Shown one piece after another: positions 8,050 to 16,805 of a stretch of DNA of 64,000 bases; the first letter of the stretch is position 1, and the number at the start of each line of letters is the position of its first letter. The position numbers were made by a program, and so were the translations under genes. Below the pieces are notes generated by a model. It did not search any database. It saw only the letters and a program-made list of their open reading frames with translations, and was not told where the DNA came from. Source of the DNA: Bacillota bacterium (GTDB lineage Bacteria > Bacillota > Clostridia > Oscillospirales > Ruminococcaceae); NCBI GenBank assembly GCA_023431215.1, contig JAEYXR010000048.1, positions 1 to 64,000 on the forward strand, read 5' to 3'.

Positions 8050-9771
8050 ATGAGCAAACTTACTTTTGACCAATTACAGCTTACCCCCAAGGTAAAGCGT
8101 GCTATCGATGAGATGGGATTTGAAACCGCCACCGATATCCAGTCCCAGGTCATCCCCCTGATTCGTACAGGAGTAGACGTCATTGGACGTTCTCAAACCG
8201 GCACAGGCAAAACCCTTGCCTTTGCCATTCCCGCAATTGAAACCATTGATACCCATGAGGAGCGCTCAACCCTGCAGGTGCTGGTGCTTTGTCCCACCCG
8301 TGAGCTTGCCATGCAGGCTGCCACCGAAATCCGCAAACTTACCAAGTTTAAAAGCGGAGTTCGCACCGTTGAGGTGTATGGCGGAGCCCCCATGCAACGC
8401 CAGATTTTGTCCTTAAAAACCGCTAATTTGGTGGTTGGTACCCCGGGCCGCGTTATGGATCATATGCGTCGCCGCACCATTAAGCTGAACAACCTGAAAA
8501 TGGTGGTGTTGGATGAAGCCGACGAAATGCTGAGCATGGGCTTTAAAGAGGACATTGAGACCATTTTGGCCGATGCCCCCGAGGAACGCCAGACCGTTTT
8601 GTTTTCTGCTACCATGCCCCCTGCCATCATGTCGCTGACCCGTCAGTTCCAGACAGACCCTCAGCTGGTAGAAATTAACCGTGCCCAGGTTACCCTGGAC
8701 AGCATTACCCAGGGCTATATTGATGTGCCTATGGGCCGTAAAATGGATGCACTGGCTTTGATGCTGCGGTTCTATCATCCCTTCCGCTCTATGATCTTCT
8801 GCAACACCAAGCAAATGGTGGATGAAATTACCGAATATCTGGTAGGTCATGGCTTTGATGCAGACGGCATCCACGGCGATATGAAGCAGCCCCAGCGCAC
8901 TAAGGTCATGGATGGCTTTAAGCGGGGCAAAACCTCTATACTGGTTGCTACCGACGTTGCTGCCCGTGGAATAGATGTTAACGACATTGAATACGTTTTT
9001 AACTACGACATTCCCCAAAGCCACGAATATTATGTTCACCGTATTGGACGTACCGGACGCGCCGGCAAAACCGGCTGTGCTGTTACCATCTGCAGCGGCC
9101 GCCGCCAGGTATTTGTCATGAAGGACATTGCCCGTGCCACAAAGTCCAGTATTTCTCCCCTGCCCATTCCCTCTCCTCAGGAGATTCTATCTGCCGATGC
9201 CGAAGCAAAGGCAGCTGCAATGGAAACTATCCTTGGGGAAGAACTGTTGCCTGTCTACAGCGAAATTGTAGCAAAGCTGACAGAGGCAGGACACACGCCC
9301 GAGGAAATTGCCGCAGCAGCCCTGCAGCTTCATTTTGGCAAGTCTCTGCCGGTGGTGGAGGATCTTCGCCCCAACAGTGAGCCCTCCGGCGCCAGAGTGG
9401 GCGGCGGTATGCAGCGTCTGGTGTTGGGTGTTGGCCGCAGCAGCCGTGTTGCCCCCAACCATATTGTGGGCGCACTTACCGAACGTACCGACCTCCGCGG
9501 CAAGGATGTTGGCAAAATTGAAATTTTTGACGACCAAACCTTTGTGGGTATTCCCGCTGCTATGGCAGACGCTGTGCTGGCACAGCTAAGCGGACTGAAG
9601 ATTTGCGGCAAGCCTGTAGACGCTACTTTGGCAGAAATGATTTCTGACAAAAAGCGTTTTGGTGGCAAGAGCCAGGGTGGTGGTCCCCGTCGGGATTTCC
9701 GCCGCGGTGACCGCCGTGACTATGGTAGAAGCAGCGACCGCCGCGACCGCCGTCGTGACAATAAAAGCTAA
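8050..9771 (+). CDS. DEAD-box ATP-dependent RNA helicase (CsdA/DeaD type)
   Basis: This 573-residue protein has all helicase motifs in order: Q motif, SQTGTGKT (48-55), PTRELA, TPGR, DEAD (155-158), SAT (186-188), ARGID and HRIGRTGR (330-337). A DbpA/CsdA-like RNA-binding domain follows (about 455-535), then a tail rich in Arg, Gly and Asp (about 540-573). Such proteins unwind structured RNA during cold adaptation and ribosome assembly. The ATG at 8050 is chosen because AGAGGAATTC precedes it and it gives the typical MSKLTFDQL beginning. The gene is monocistronic, with a strong promoter, a long leader and a clear terminator. Confidence 0.93.
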   Translation: MSKLTFDQLQLTPKVKRAIDEMGFETATDIQSQVIPLIRTGVDVIGRSQTGTGKTLAFAIPAIETIDTHEERSTLQVLVLCPTRELAMQAATEIRKLTKFKSGVRTVEVYGGAPMQRQILSLKTANLVVGTPGRVMDHMRRRTIKLNNLKMVVLDEADEMLSMGFKEDIETILADAPEERQTVLFSATMPPAIMSLTRQFQTDPQLVEINRAQVTLDSITQGYIDVPMGRKMDALALMLRFYHPFRSMIFCNTKQMVDEITEYLVGHGFDADGIHGDMKQPQRTKVMDGFKRGKTSILVATDVAARGIDVNDIEYVFNYDIPQSHEYYVHRIGRTGRAGKTGCAVTICSGRRQVFVMKDIARATKSSISPLPIPSPQEILSADAEAKAAAMETILGEELLPVYSEIVAKLTEAGHTPEEIAAAALQLHFGKSLPVVEDLRPNSEPSGARVGGGMQRLVLGVGRSSRVAPNHIVGALTERTDLRGKDVGKIEIFDDQTFVGIPAAMADAVLAQLSGLKICGKPVDATLAEMISDKKRFGGKSQGGGPRRDFRRGDRRDYGRSSDRRDRRRDNKS

Positions 9772-9789
9772 AACAAGCTAAATTTAAAA

Positions 9790-9817
9790 GCCCGGGGAGC
9801 TATTCCCGGGCTTTTTT
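9790..9817 (+). terminator. Intrinsic terminator of the DEAD-box gene
   Basis: GCCCGGG and CCCGGGC pair around an 8-nt loop and are followed directly by six T. Confidence 0.92.
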
Positions 9818-10250
9818 ATATGGATACGGCTGCTCTTATCTTCTCTCAGCGCCCGAATTGCGGAATAAATTATCTTCTTCACCTCAAAAAAATTATATAT
9901 GCCAGAATTTCTGCCACCAGCTTTTGGCATAAATTCTGGCATTATAAAAATAAGAGGGAATAGCGTGAAAGAACTTCACACTACTCCCTCGCAGGGGCGA
10001 TGCGCAGACGATTCGTTCGCTACGCTCACTTCCGTGCTTAATCCGCAAAATCATCTTATCATTCCTCTTCTTCGCATGATAAGATGGTGGCTTTCATTAG
10101 AATTTGTGCCGATGCGAAGCGGCGGAATGGATGATTAGTATGGTCAATGATTAGGATTTGTACTTAATATTCTTCAACAAACTCACAGATTTAAACAGGC
10201 AGATAAGGGATATTCAACGCACCACCGAAGAAATGTTTATGGACAGTAAA
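9818..10250. other. Non-coding stretch with two strong hairpins
   Basis: No plausible gene is seen. Bases 9899-9942 form an almost perfect hairpin with 18-bp arms (one mismatch) and an 8-nt loop. Bases 10052-10086 form a second one, with CATCTTATCAT and ATGATAAGATG as arms. Neither is followed by a T-run, so they are not ordinary terminators. The stretch could be a small RNA, a miniature element or a decayed repeat. Confidence 0.45.
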
Positions 10251-10300
10251 GAAAAACCCCCGCAACAGCAGGCTTATTCCTGCTGTTGCGGGGGTTTTTT
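10251..10300. terminator. Strong bidirectional terminator after the ABC transporter operon
   Basis: Sixteen-base arms (10257-10272 and 10279-10294), starting CCCCCGCAACAGC on the left, pair around a 6-nt loop. An A-run and a six-T run flank the stem, so it can stop transcription on both strands. Confidence 0.93.
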
Positions 10301-10310
10301 ACATTGTGCT

Positions 10311-11057
10311 TTACAGCACCTTTGCCAAAAAGTCCTTAAGACGGTCGCTTTGGGGGTTGGTAAAGAAGAACCGAGGGGGTGCTTCCTCCACAATTTTTCC
10401 GTCTGCCATAAATACCACCCGGGTGCCAACCTCACGGGCAAAGCCCATTTCGTGGGTAACCACCACCATGGTCATGCCATCTCCGGCAAGCGTTTTCATA
10501 ACCTCCAGCACCTCACCAACCATTTCCGGGTCCAGAGCAGAGGTGGGCTCATCAAAGAGCATGACGTCAGGCTGCATGCACAATGCACGTACAATGGCAA
10601 TACGCTGCTTTTGCCCGCCGGAAAGCTGGATGGGATAAGCTCCTGCCCGGTCGGCGAGCCCAACCTTTTCCAACAGGGTCATGGCCAGTTCTTCGCTTTG
10701 CTGGCGGCTCATCTTTTTTACCTTCATGGGTGCCAACACCAGATTTTCCATAATGGTAAGATGGGGAAACAGGTTAAAATGCTGAAACACCATACCCATC
10801 TTTTGGCGGTGGGTGTTAATGTCCACCTTACGTCCGGTGATGTCTACACCCTCAAAGATAATTTGTCCGGAGGTAGGGTCTTCCAGCAGATTGAGGGAGC
10901 GCAAAAAGGTGCTTTTGCCTGAGCCGGAGGGGCCAACCACTACCAGCACATCACCTTTGGAAATTTCAATATTTACATCATCTAACGCATGAATTTTTCC
11001 GCCATAGGTTTTGGTCAGATTTTTTACCCGAATCAGCTTGTTATCGTACGTCGCCAC
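10311..11057 (-). CDS. Polar amino acid ABC transporter ATP-binding protein (GlnQ/HisP type)
   Basis: The 248 residues form a complete ABC ATPase: Walker [10 protein letters not shown] (42-50), Q-loop in [10 protein letters not shown], signature LSGGQKQR (145-152), Walker B VMLFDEP (165-171) with the catalytic Glu, and the switch histidine in VVTHEMGFA. The sequence is typical of the polar amino acid uptake family, where it drives import with a permease dimer and a binding protein. Its start overlaps the end of the permease gene by 17 bp, implying translational coupling. Glutamine is a common substrate of this type, but the exact amino acid is not shown by the sequence. Confidence 0.93.
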   Translation of the reverse strand: MATYDNKLIRVKNLTKTYGGKIHALDDVNIEISKGDVLVVVGPSGSGKSTFLRSLNLLEDPTSGQIIFEGVDITGRKVDINTHRQKMGMVFQHFNLFPHLTIMENLVLAPMKVKKMSRQQSEELAMTLLEKVGLADRAGAYPIQLSGGQKQRIAIVRALCMQPDVMLFDEPTSALDPEMVGEVLEVMKTLAGDGMTMVVVTHEMGFAREVGTRVVFMADGKIVEEAPPRFFFTNPQSDRLKDFLAKVL

Positions 11058-11766
11058 GGCTCATCCTCCTTTCAAAATGCTGAATAATCTTAGAGGTGGG
11101 GAAGGTCAGCATAAAGTACAGCACCGCCGCAATAATCAACGGCTCTGCGGGACGGAAGGTTGCACCCTGCACCAGCTTTGCGTTAAACATAATTTCCTGC
11201 ATACCAATAACCGAGCAAATGGAGGACTCCTTAATGATAACAACAAACTCGTTGGCAATGGCGGGCAAAATGTTCTTCACGGCCTGGGGCAACACAATAT
11301 AACGCATATTTTGCAGCTGGGTCATCCCCAAAGAGCGTGCAGCCTCGGTCTGTCCGTAGTCGATGTTTTGAATACCACCGCGGATAATTTCGGCAACATA
11401 GGCCGCGCTGTTAAGAGAAAGGGCAACAATGCCGGGCACAAAACGGCTGCCTTCTATAAAGCCAAACAGCGTAAACTTGGGCGCCGTAATGAAGTATGCA
11501 AAGACGACATAGAAGATGAAGGACAGCTGCACCAGCATGGGGGTACCGCGCACCACCTCAATGTAAGCAGTGGAAATAAAGTTCATGGTGCGCACAACTA
11601 TTTTACTGAGCAAGCTTTTACCCGGCTTGGCAATACGCATCATTGCCAGCACCAGCGCCAGTACAAAACCGAATATTACCGTAAAAAAGGACAGCAGAAC
11701 GGTATAGATAACACCCTGCTGAAAATAAACGGAATATTTGGCCATAGCGGCAAAATTCAATTCCAT
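11041..11766 (-). CDS. Polar amino acid ABC transporter permease (His/Glu/Gln family)
   Basis: This 241-residue protein has about five membrane helices and the HEQM-type permease signature with the EAA loop ([22 protein letters not shown], in part) that docks on the ATPase. The N-terminal segment [20 protein letters not shown] is the first conserved helix. It lies between the binding-protein gene and the ATPase gene in one operon. A stem-loop separates it from the binding-protein gene and may lower its expression relative to that gene. Confidence 0.92.
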   Translation of the reverse strand: MELNFAAMAKYSVYFQQGVIYTVLLSFFTVIFGFVLALVLAMMRIAKPGKSLLSKIVVRTMNFISTAYIEVVRGTPMLVQLSFIFYVVFAYFITAPKFTLFGFIEGSRFVPGIVALSLNSAAYVAEIIRGGIQNIDYGQTEAARSLGMTQLQNMRYIVLPQAVKNILPAIANEFVVIIKESSICSVIGMQEIMFNAKLVQGATFRPAEPLIIAAVLYFMLTFPTSKIIQHFERRMSRGDVR

Positions 11767-11807
11767 AAGATTCTCCTTAGTTTTATTGTTGCTAAAAATC
11801 GAACCAA

Positions 11808-11842
11808 TCCCCTCCCGCCATGGCTAGTCGGGAGAGGATGGT
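11808..11842 (-). terminator. Intercistronic stem-loop between binding protein and permease genes
   Basis: On the minus strand ATCCTCTCCCG and CGGGAGGGGAT (one mismatched position) form a stem with an 11-nt loop, followed by a delayed T-run. It lies inside the operon, so it probably acts as a partial terminator or mRNA-stabilising end that favours the binding protein. Confidence 0.5.
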
Positions 11843-11892
11843 TTTGTTTATCATATTGAGAGAAAATGAATCAGTTGTGTTGGAATATTTCC

Positions 11893-12750
11893 TTAAGAAA
11901 TAGCATCCACCGCCAGCTCGTTGGCAACCTGAACAAACTTAATCATATCACCATTCTCTACCACTTTTTTAATAGTAGCGTTCACAGCATCCAGCAGTGC
12001 GGTGTTGCCCTTCTTGACAGCAGCGCAGGAGCCCTCTGCTTCGTAGGGAACCTCAAAGGCAATCATCAGGTCATCGTGTGCGGCAACATAACCGTCGGCA
12101 ACAGCAGTTTCCATAAAGGCAGCCTCAATCTTAGAGGATTTAAGCTCCATGATGATGTTGGGGATGGTGGTGAGAGAAACCAGGCTTGCATCGGGAGCCA
12201 GCTCCTTGCAGAGGCCTTCCTGAATAGAACCAGTCTGGGCGCCAACAGGCAGACCCTTAAGGGCAGCAGTATCCTTGTACTTGTCGGCATCAGCCTTGCG
12301 CACCATCACACACTGGGTTCCGGTGTAGTAAGCATCAGAGAAGTCTACAGCCTTTGCACGCTCAGGGTCGGGAGAAAGGCCTGCAATGGCAAGGTCAATG
12401 GTACCGCTGTTCAGCTCAATGAGGATGGAGTCAAAGTTCATATCCTTGATGACCAGCTCAAGGCCCAGATCATCAGCAATGGCCTGTGCCAGGTCCATAT
12501 CAAAGCCGGTGATGATATCCTTGCCGTCTTTGAGCATGTGGAACTCGTAAGGGGCAAAGTCAGCAGAGGTACCTACAATCAGCTTGCCGGGCTCAACGGT
12601 CTTAATGCCGGAGTCAGAAGTCTCAGAGGAAGCAGGGGTCTGGGAAGATGCAGGGGCAGAGGAACTGCTGGAGGAGGAACCACCGCCGCAGGCTACAAGT
12701 GAAAGCACCATGACAGATGCCAGCAGAACAGCAATTAACTTTTTCATCAT
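11893..12750 (-). CDS. Polar amino acid ABC transporter substrate-binding lipoprotein
   Basis: The 285-residue protein begins with a lipoprotein signal peptide (MMKKLIAVLLASVMVLSLVAC, lipobox Cys21), then a Ser-rich linker and a type II periplasmic-binding domain. The latter contains LIVGTSADFAPYEF and GFDMDLAQAIADDLGLELVI, typical of the solute-binding protein family 3. It delivers an amino acid to the permease and ATPase encoded downstream. The ATG at 12750 is preferred because AAGGAGAACATA precedes it; the ATG one codon later is possible. An upstream in-frame start would add ten residues and spoil the signal peptide. Confidence 0.93.
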   Translation of the reverse strand: MMKKLIAVLLASVMVLSLVACGGGSSSSSSSAPASSQTPASSETSDSGIKTVEPGKLIVGTSADFAPYEFHMLKDGKDIITGFDMDLAQAIADDLGLELVIKDMNFDSILIELNSGTIDLAIAGLSPDPERAKAVDFSDAYYTGTQCVMVRKADADKYKDTAALKGLPVGAQTGSIQEGLCKELAPDASLVSLTTIPNIIMELKSSKIEAAFMETAVADGYVAAHDDLMIAFEVPYEAEGSCAAVKKGNTALLDAVNATIKKVVENGDMIKFVQVANELAVDAIS

Positions 12751-12814
12751 TATGTTCTCCTTTGTCTCGTAAGTCAATCATTTCTTATTTTTTGTGTTGT
12801 TTGCTATGTGTATT

Positions 12815-12843
12815 ATTATACATTTCTCATACAGGTTTGTAAA
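12815..12843 (-). promoter_or_regulatory. Promoter of the amino acid ABC transporter operon
   Basis: On the minus strand TTTACA (12838-12843) and TATAAT (12815-12820) are 17 bp apart, about 65 bases upstream of the start. The remaining DNA up to 13145 is AT-rich. It carries weak plus-strand candidates for the tex promoter (TTGTCC at 12981 and TATCCT at 13004, or TATAAT at 13015) and no gene. Confidence 0.7.
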
Positions 12844-13145
12844 CCCTTTGTATTTAAAAATACAGAGATAATCGCCGTTTCCTCTGATTTCTTTTTAGTT
12901 AACATCTCTAAAAATGCATATTTATAATGAATTTTTATTCATTTATACTTGCATATTCACTGCGTATATTTCATGAATCATTGTCCAAAACCCTTATTTG
13001 TGGTATCCTATTGATATAATAAGTTAATGTATCCAGCCGGGTACGCCAACACAAAAGCCATCGCCCATATACTATGGCCGACCCAACAGAACAGCTGCGC
13101 TGTTTTATTATTTCTGCCAGTTTGGCAAAGAAAGGAACCTTGCTC

Positions 13146-15296
13146 ATGGACATCATCAAACAACTTACTCAGGAGCTAAATCTACGTCAATCACAGGTGG
13201 AAGCAGCGGTTGAGCTCATCGACGCCGGAAACACCATTCCGTTTATCGCCCGTTATCGCAAAGAAGCCACCGGTTCTTTGGACGATGCACAGCTGCGTGA
13301 CCTGGACGACCGCCTAAGCTACCTGCGCAACTTAGAAAAACGCAAGGAAGAAGTTCGCACTGCCATTGAGGAGCAGGGCAAACTCACCGAGGAGCTTTCA
13401 CTGGCGTTGGCAAAAGCCCAAACCCTGGCTGTGGTAGAAGATTTGTACCGGCCCTATAAGCAAAAACGTAAAACCCGTGCCAGCATGGCAAAGGAAAAAG
13501 GACTGGAGCCTTTGGCACTTGCCATTTGGGCACAAAGCACCCTTGCCGAACCTATTGTTATGGCAAAAGAATATGTTGACGAAGAAAAAGGTGTATCCTC
13601 CCCTGAGGATGCTCTTGCCGGCGCTTTGGATATTATTGCCGAAAATATCTCGGATGATGCGGCTATCCGCGGTGCTTTAAAGCAGCTGATTTCCTCAATT
13701 GGCCTGATTATTGCCAGTGGCGACAGTGAGGAAAATACCACTTATGCCATGTACTATGATTTTTCGGAGCCGGTTTCTAAAATTGCTCCTCATCGCATAC
13801 TTGCCATCAACCGTGGCGAAAAAGAGGGTATTTTAAAATCTTCCCTGCAGCTGGATGAGTCAAGAGCCTTGTCTGTCATTGAAAAAATGGTGGTTACTGC
13901 CAAAAATCCCTGTTCCCGAGCAGTGTTAGCCGCTGCAGAGGACAGCTACAAGCGTCTGCTGTTCCCTTCCCTGGAGCGCGAAACCTTCTCCACACTGTTT
14001 GAAGCTGCCTCCGAGCAGGCCATTAAGGTATTCGCAGACAATTTACATCATCTGCTGATGCAGCCTCCCGTCAAAGACAGAGTGGTGCTGGGGCTGGACC
14101 CCGCTTACCGAACAGGCTGCAAAATTGCCGTAGTGGATGGTACCGGCAAGGTACTGGATACCACCGTCATTTACCCCACGCCCCCCCAGAAAAAAATAGA
14201 AGAAGCAAAGGCAACCCTAAAAAAGCTGATTACCAAGCATGATGTTTCGGTCATCTCCATTGGCAACGGCACCGCCAGCAAGGAGTCTGAAATGTTTGTG
14301 GCCGAGCTGATTCGGGAGCTGGGAGGCGGACTCTCCTACATGGTGGTCAGTGAAGCAGGCGCTTCTGTCTATTCTGCCAGCAAGCTGGCCAGTGAGGAAT
14401 TTCCCCAGTTTGACGTTTCGCTGCGCAGTGCAGTTTCCATTGCACGCCGTTTGCAGGACCCCCTTGCCGAGCTGGTAAAGATTGACCCCAAGGCCATCGG
14501 CATTGGGCAATACCAGCACGATATGCCCCAGAACCGTTTGGACGGAGCACTCTCCGGCGTGGTAGAAAGCTGCGTTAACTCGGTAGGTGTAGACCTTAAC
14601 ACCGCTTCCCACTCTTTGCTGGGCCATGTGGCAGGGGTAAATGCTGCCGTAGCCAAAAATATTGTGGCATACCGGGAAGAAAGCGGTGGCTTTACCTCCC
14701 GCAACCAGCTCCTTAAAGTGCCCAAGCTGGGTAAAAAGGCTTACGAGCAATGCGCCGGTTTTTTGCGCATCCCCGGCGCCAAAAACAAGCTGGACAGCAC
14801 CGCAGTCCACCCCGAAAGCTATGATGCTGCTAAAAAGCTGCTGGAGCTTTGTGGGTATACCCTGGCAGACATTGGTACTCCCGCCCTTGGTGACCTTGCC
14901 TCAAAGGTAAAGGAAATGGGCTATGCTCAGGCAGCCCAACAGGCAGGCGTGGGCGAGCCTACCATCAAAGATATTGTAGAAGAGCTGCTCAAGCCCGGCC
15001 GTGATCCCCGCGACGAGCTGCCAGCCCCCATGCTACGCACCGATGTCATGGACCTTAGCGACTTAAAGCCGGATATGATTCTTACCGGTACTGTACGCAA
15101 CGTGCTGGACTTTGGCGCTTTTGTTGACATTGGTGTCCACGAAGACGGTCTGGTGCATATCTCCCAGCTATCCGACCACTTCATCAAGCACCCCAGCCAG
15201 GCAGTCAAAGTGGGTGATATTGTAAAGGTGCGCGTGTTGGAAGTTGATGTAAAGCGTAAACGCATTGGACTTAGCATGAAGGGTATTGAGAAATAA
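13146..15296 (+). CDS. Tex family RNA-binding protein (S1 domain)
   Basis: This 716-residue protein matches Tex along its whole length. It has the N-terminal helical region beginning MDIIKQLTQELNLRQSQVEA and the PFIARYRKEATG segment. These are followed by a YqgF-like RNase H fold (about 320-450, with LGLDPAYRTGCKIAVVD), helix-hairpin-helix repeats (about 480-560) and a C-terminal S1 domain (about 640-705, GTVRNVLDFGAFVDIGVHEDGLVHIS). Tex binds nucleic acids and affects transcription. The ATG at 13146 is chosen because of AAAGGAA upstream and the conserved beginning; an earlier in-frame ATG at 13074 lacks a ribosome site. Confidence 0.93.
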   Translation: MDIIKQLTQELNLRQSQVEAAVELIDAGNTIPFIARYRKEATGSLDDAQLRDLDDRLSYLRNLEKRKEEVRTAIEEQGKLTEELSLALAKAQTLAVVEDLYRPYKQKRKTRASMAKEKGLEPLALAIWAQSTLAEPIVMAKEYVDEEKGVSSPEDALAGALDIIAENISDDAAIRGALKQLISSIGLIIASGDSEENTTYAMYYDFSEPVSKIAPHRILAINRGEKEGILKSSLQLDESRALSVIEKMVVTAKNPCSRAVLAAAEDSYKRLLFPSLERETFSTLFEAASEQAIKVFADNLHHLLMQPPVKDRVVLGLDPAYRTGCKIAVVDGTGKVLDTTVIYPTPPQKKIEEAKATLKKLITKHDVSVISIGNGTASKESEMFVAELIRELGGGLSYMVVSEAGASVYSASKLASEEFPQFDVSLRSAVSIARRLQDPLAELVKIDPKAIGIGQYQHDMPQNRLDGALSGVVESCVNSVGVDLNTASHSLLGHVAGVNAAVAKNIVAYREESGGFTSRNQLLKVPKLGKKAYEQCAGFLRIPGAKNKLDSTAVHPESYDAAKKLLELCGYTLADIGTPALGDLASKVKEMGYAQAAQQAGVGEPTIKDIVEELLKPGRDPRDELPAPMLRTDVMDLSDLKPDMILTGTVRNVLDFGAFVDIGVHEDGLVHISQLSDHFIKHPSQAVKVGDIVKVRVLEVDVKRKRIGLSMKGIEK

Positions 15297-15465
15297 GGGT
15301 AGCAAGCAGAAAGTGCTTAAGGAAAACACTAGTTTAACAACAAGCCTTTTTCTGTTAATCACCGCTGCGGCAAATGAATCTCTGTAAAAAAGTTTGGCAG
15401 GGGTATTTTTTAACCGGGCAACAACCTTTTGTCCAAGTAAGTTAGAATTGCAGGTAAATAAAAAA

Positions 15466-15497
15466 AGAGTCTGTGCAAAGCACAGACTCTTTTTTTA
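15466..15497. terminator. Bidirectional terminator between tex and the ferredoxin gene
   Basis: AGAGTCTGTG and CACAGACTCT pair around a short loop, with an A-run before and a seven-T run after. It is directly downstream of the minus-strand ferredoxin gene and also downstream of tex. Confidence 0.9.
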
Positions 15498-15509
15498 TTC
15501 TTTAGAATA

Positions 15510-15680
15510 TTAGCCCTGGGAGATAGCTCCGGTGGGGCAGATACCAGCGCAAGAACCGCAGTCGATGCAGGTATCGGGGTTGATCTCAAAATGAGAAGCA
15601 CCCTCAGAAATAGCCTCGACAGGGCACTCACCGGCGCAAGCGCCGCAGCTGATGCACTCGTCGTTAATTACGTATGCCAT
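15510..15680 (-). CDS. 2[4Fe-4S] ferredoxin (56 residues)
   Basis: This small gene encodes a clostridial-type ferredoxin. Two cysteine sets are complete: C9, C12, C15 with C19-Pro, and C38, C41, C44 with C48-Pro, each followed by the usual V/T-E/G-A-I. Such proteins carry low-potential electrons between pyruvate:ferredoxin oxidoreductase, hydrogenase and similar enzymes in the cytoplasm. The ATG at 15680 follows an AGGAGGTAACGAAAA ribosome site. The coding sequence is rich in codons of highly expressed genes. It is monocistronic, with a terminator 20 bases downstream. Confidence 0.95.
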   Translation of the reverse strand: MAYVINDECISCGACAGECPVEAISEGASHFEINPDTCIDCGSCAGICPTGAISQG

Positions 15681-15777
15681 TTTTCGTTACCTCCTGTTTA
15701 GTTTCAAAGTTATTCTATCATACAATCGCAAAAATGCAACTGTTTTTGAGGAAATTTACAGAATAAACTATTTTAAT

Positions 15778-16644
15778 TTACTCTTCCAAAGCCTTCAGCT
15801 GTGCTTCCTCTTTTGGATCTATTTTAATTTTGCCGTCACGCAAAAGCTTTACCTCTTTTTTATCAAATACCGATAAGGCGGCATCCGGGTTCTTTTCCAG
15901 ACGCACTTTTAAATAGCCTGTCAGCAGGCTTACCTCCACAACGGTACCCCTGCCGTCCGGCGTGTTTACCAGTGCACCCACCTTGGGAGTGGTGCGCAGC
16001 AGGTCTTCGTATGCAACCTGCTCATATTTCAGGCAGCACATCAGCCTGCCGCAGGTGCCGGAAATTTTGGTAGGATTTAGGGATAATCCCTGTTCCTTGG
16101 CCATTTTGATAGAAACCGGCTGAAACTCGCCTAAAAAAGTGGCGCAGCAAAAGGGTTTGCCGCAAACACCCAAGCCGCCCAGCATCTTGGCCTCGTCACG
16201 GACACCAATCTGCCGCAGCTCAATGCGAGTGCGAAAAACCGAAGCAAGATCCTTTACCAGCTCACGGAAGTCTACACGCCCGTCAGCAGTAAAGTAAAAC
16301 AGTATTTTATTATTGTCAAAGGTATACTCCACATCCACCAGCTTCATATCCAGCTTGTTGGCCGCAATTTTTTCTTGGCAGATGCGGAAGGCCTTTTTCT
16401 CTTTTTTCTTATTTTCTTCAATACGGTGCAAATCTTCCGGGGTGGCCAGCCGAACCAGCTTTTTCAGGGGCTTTACAATTTCGCCATCCTGCACCTGGCG
16501 GTTGGCAATGGCTACTGTGCCGCACTCCACACCACGGGCAGTTTCTACAATAACCTTTTGTCCCAGGTCGGCTTGCTCACCCGATGGGTCAAAGTAGTAG
16601 ATTTTGCCTACTTCTTTAAATCTTACTCCGATTACCTCTGCCAT
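15778..16644 (-). CDS. ricT: RicT/YaaT-like PSP1-domain regulatory iron-sulfur protein
   Basis: The 288-residue protein has the PSP1 domain and the conserved cysteine cluster VCGKPFCCATFL ... GTCGRLMCCLKYE found in YaaT (RicT). In Bacillus, RicA, RicF and RicT form an Fe-S complex that aids RNase Y mRNA processing and phosphorelay signalling. The extra C-terminal charged tail is variable in the family. GGAGGAACA precedes the ATG. Its place downstream of holB and darA matches the yaaQ-holB-yaaT order of Bacillus. Confidence 0.88.
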   Translation of the reverse strand: MAEVIGVRFKEVGKIYYFDPSGEQADLGQKVIVETARGVECGTVAIANRQVQDGEIVKPLKKLVRLATPEDLHRIEENKKKEKKAFRICQEKIAANKLDMKLVDVEYTFDNNKILFYFTADGRVDFRELVKDLASVFRTRIELRQIGVRDEAKMLGGLGVCGKPFCCATFLGEFQPVSIKMAKEQGLSLNPTKISGTCGRLMCCLKYEQVAYEDLLRTTPKVGALVNTPDGRGTVVEVSLLTGYLKVRLEKNPDAALSVFDKKEVKLLRDGKIKIDPKEEAQLKALEE

Positions 16645-16805
16645 TGTTCCTCCAAAACTGCGGGTGCTGAATTCATAAACAGCCTGCCGCTTTACAAAAT
16701 AGCATACTCTTACATTATTATTTGATGTCTGCAGATATCGCTTTTTATGGGTAGCCTGCCTTCAGTCTCTTGGCTTTAAGCCAGGGATTACCAGTGGGCA
16801 CCGCC

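Noticed and set aside
9899..10138. 79-codon open frame downstream of the DEAD-box gene
   Set aside because: It begins in the large hairpin, has no ribosome site and no protein-like pattern.
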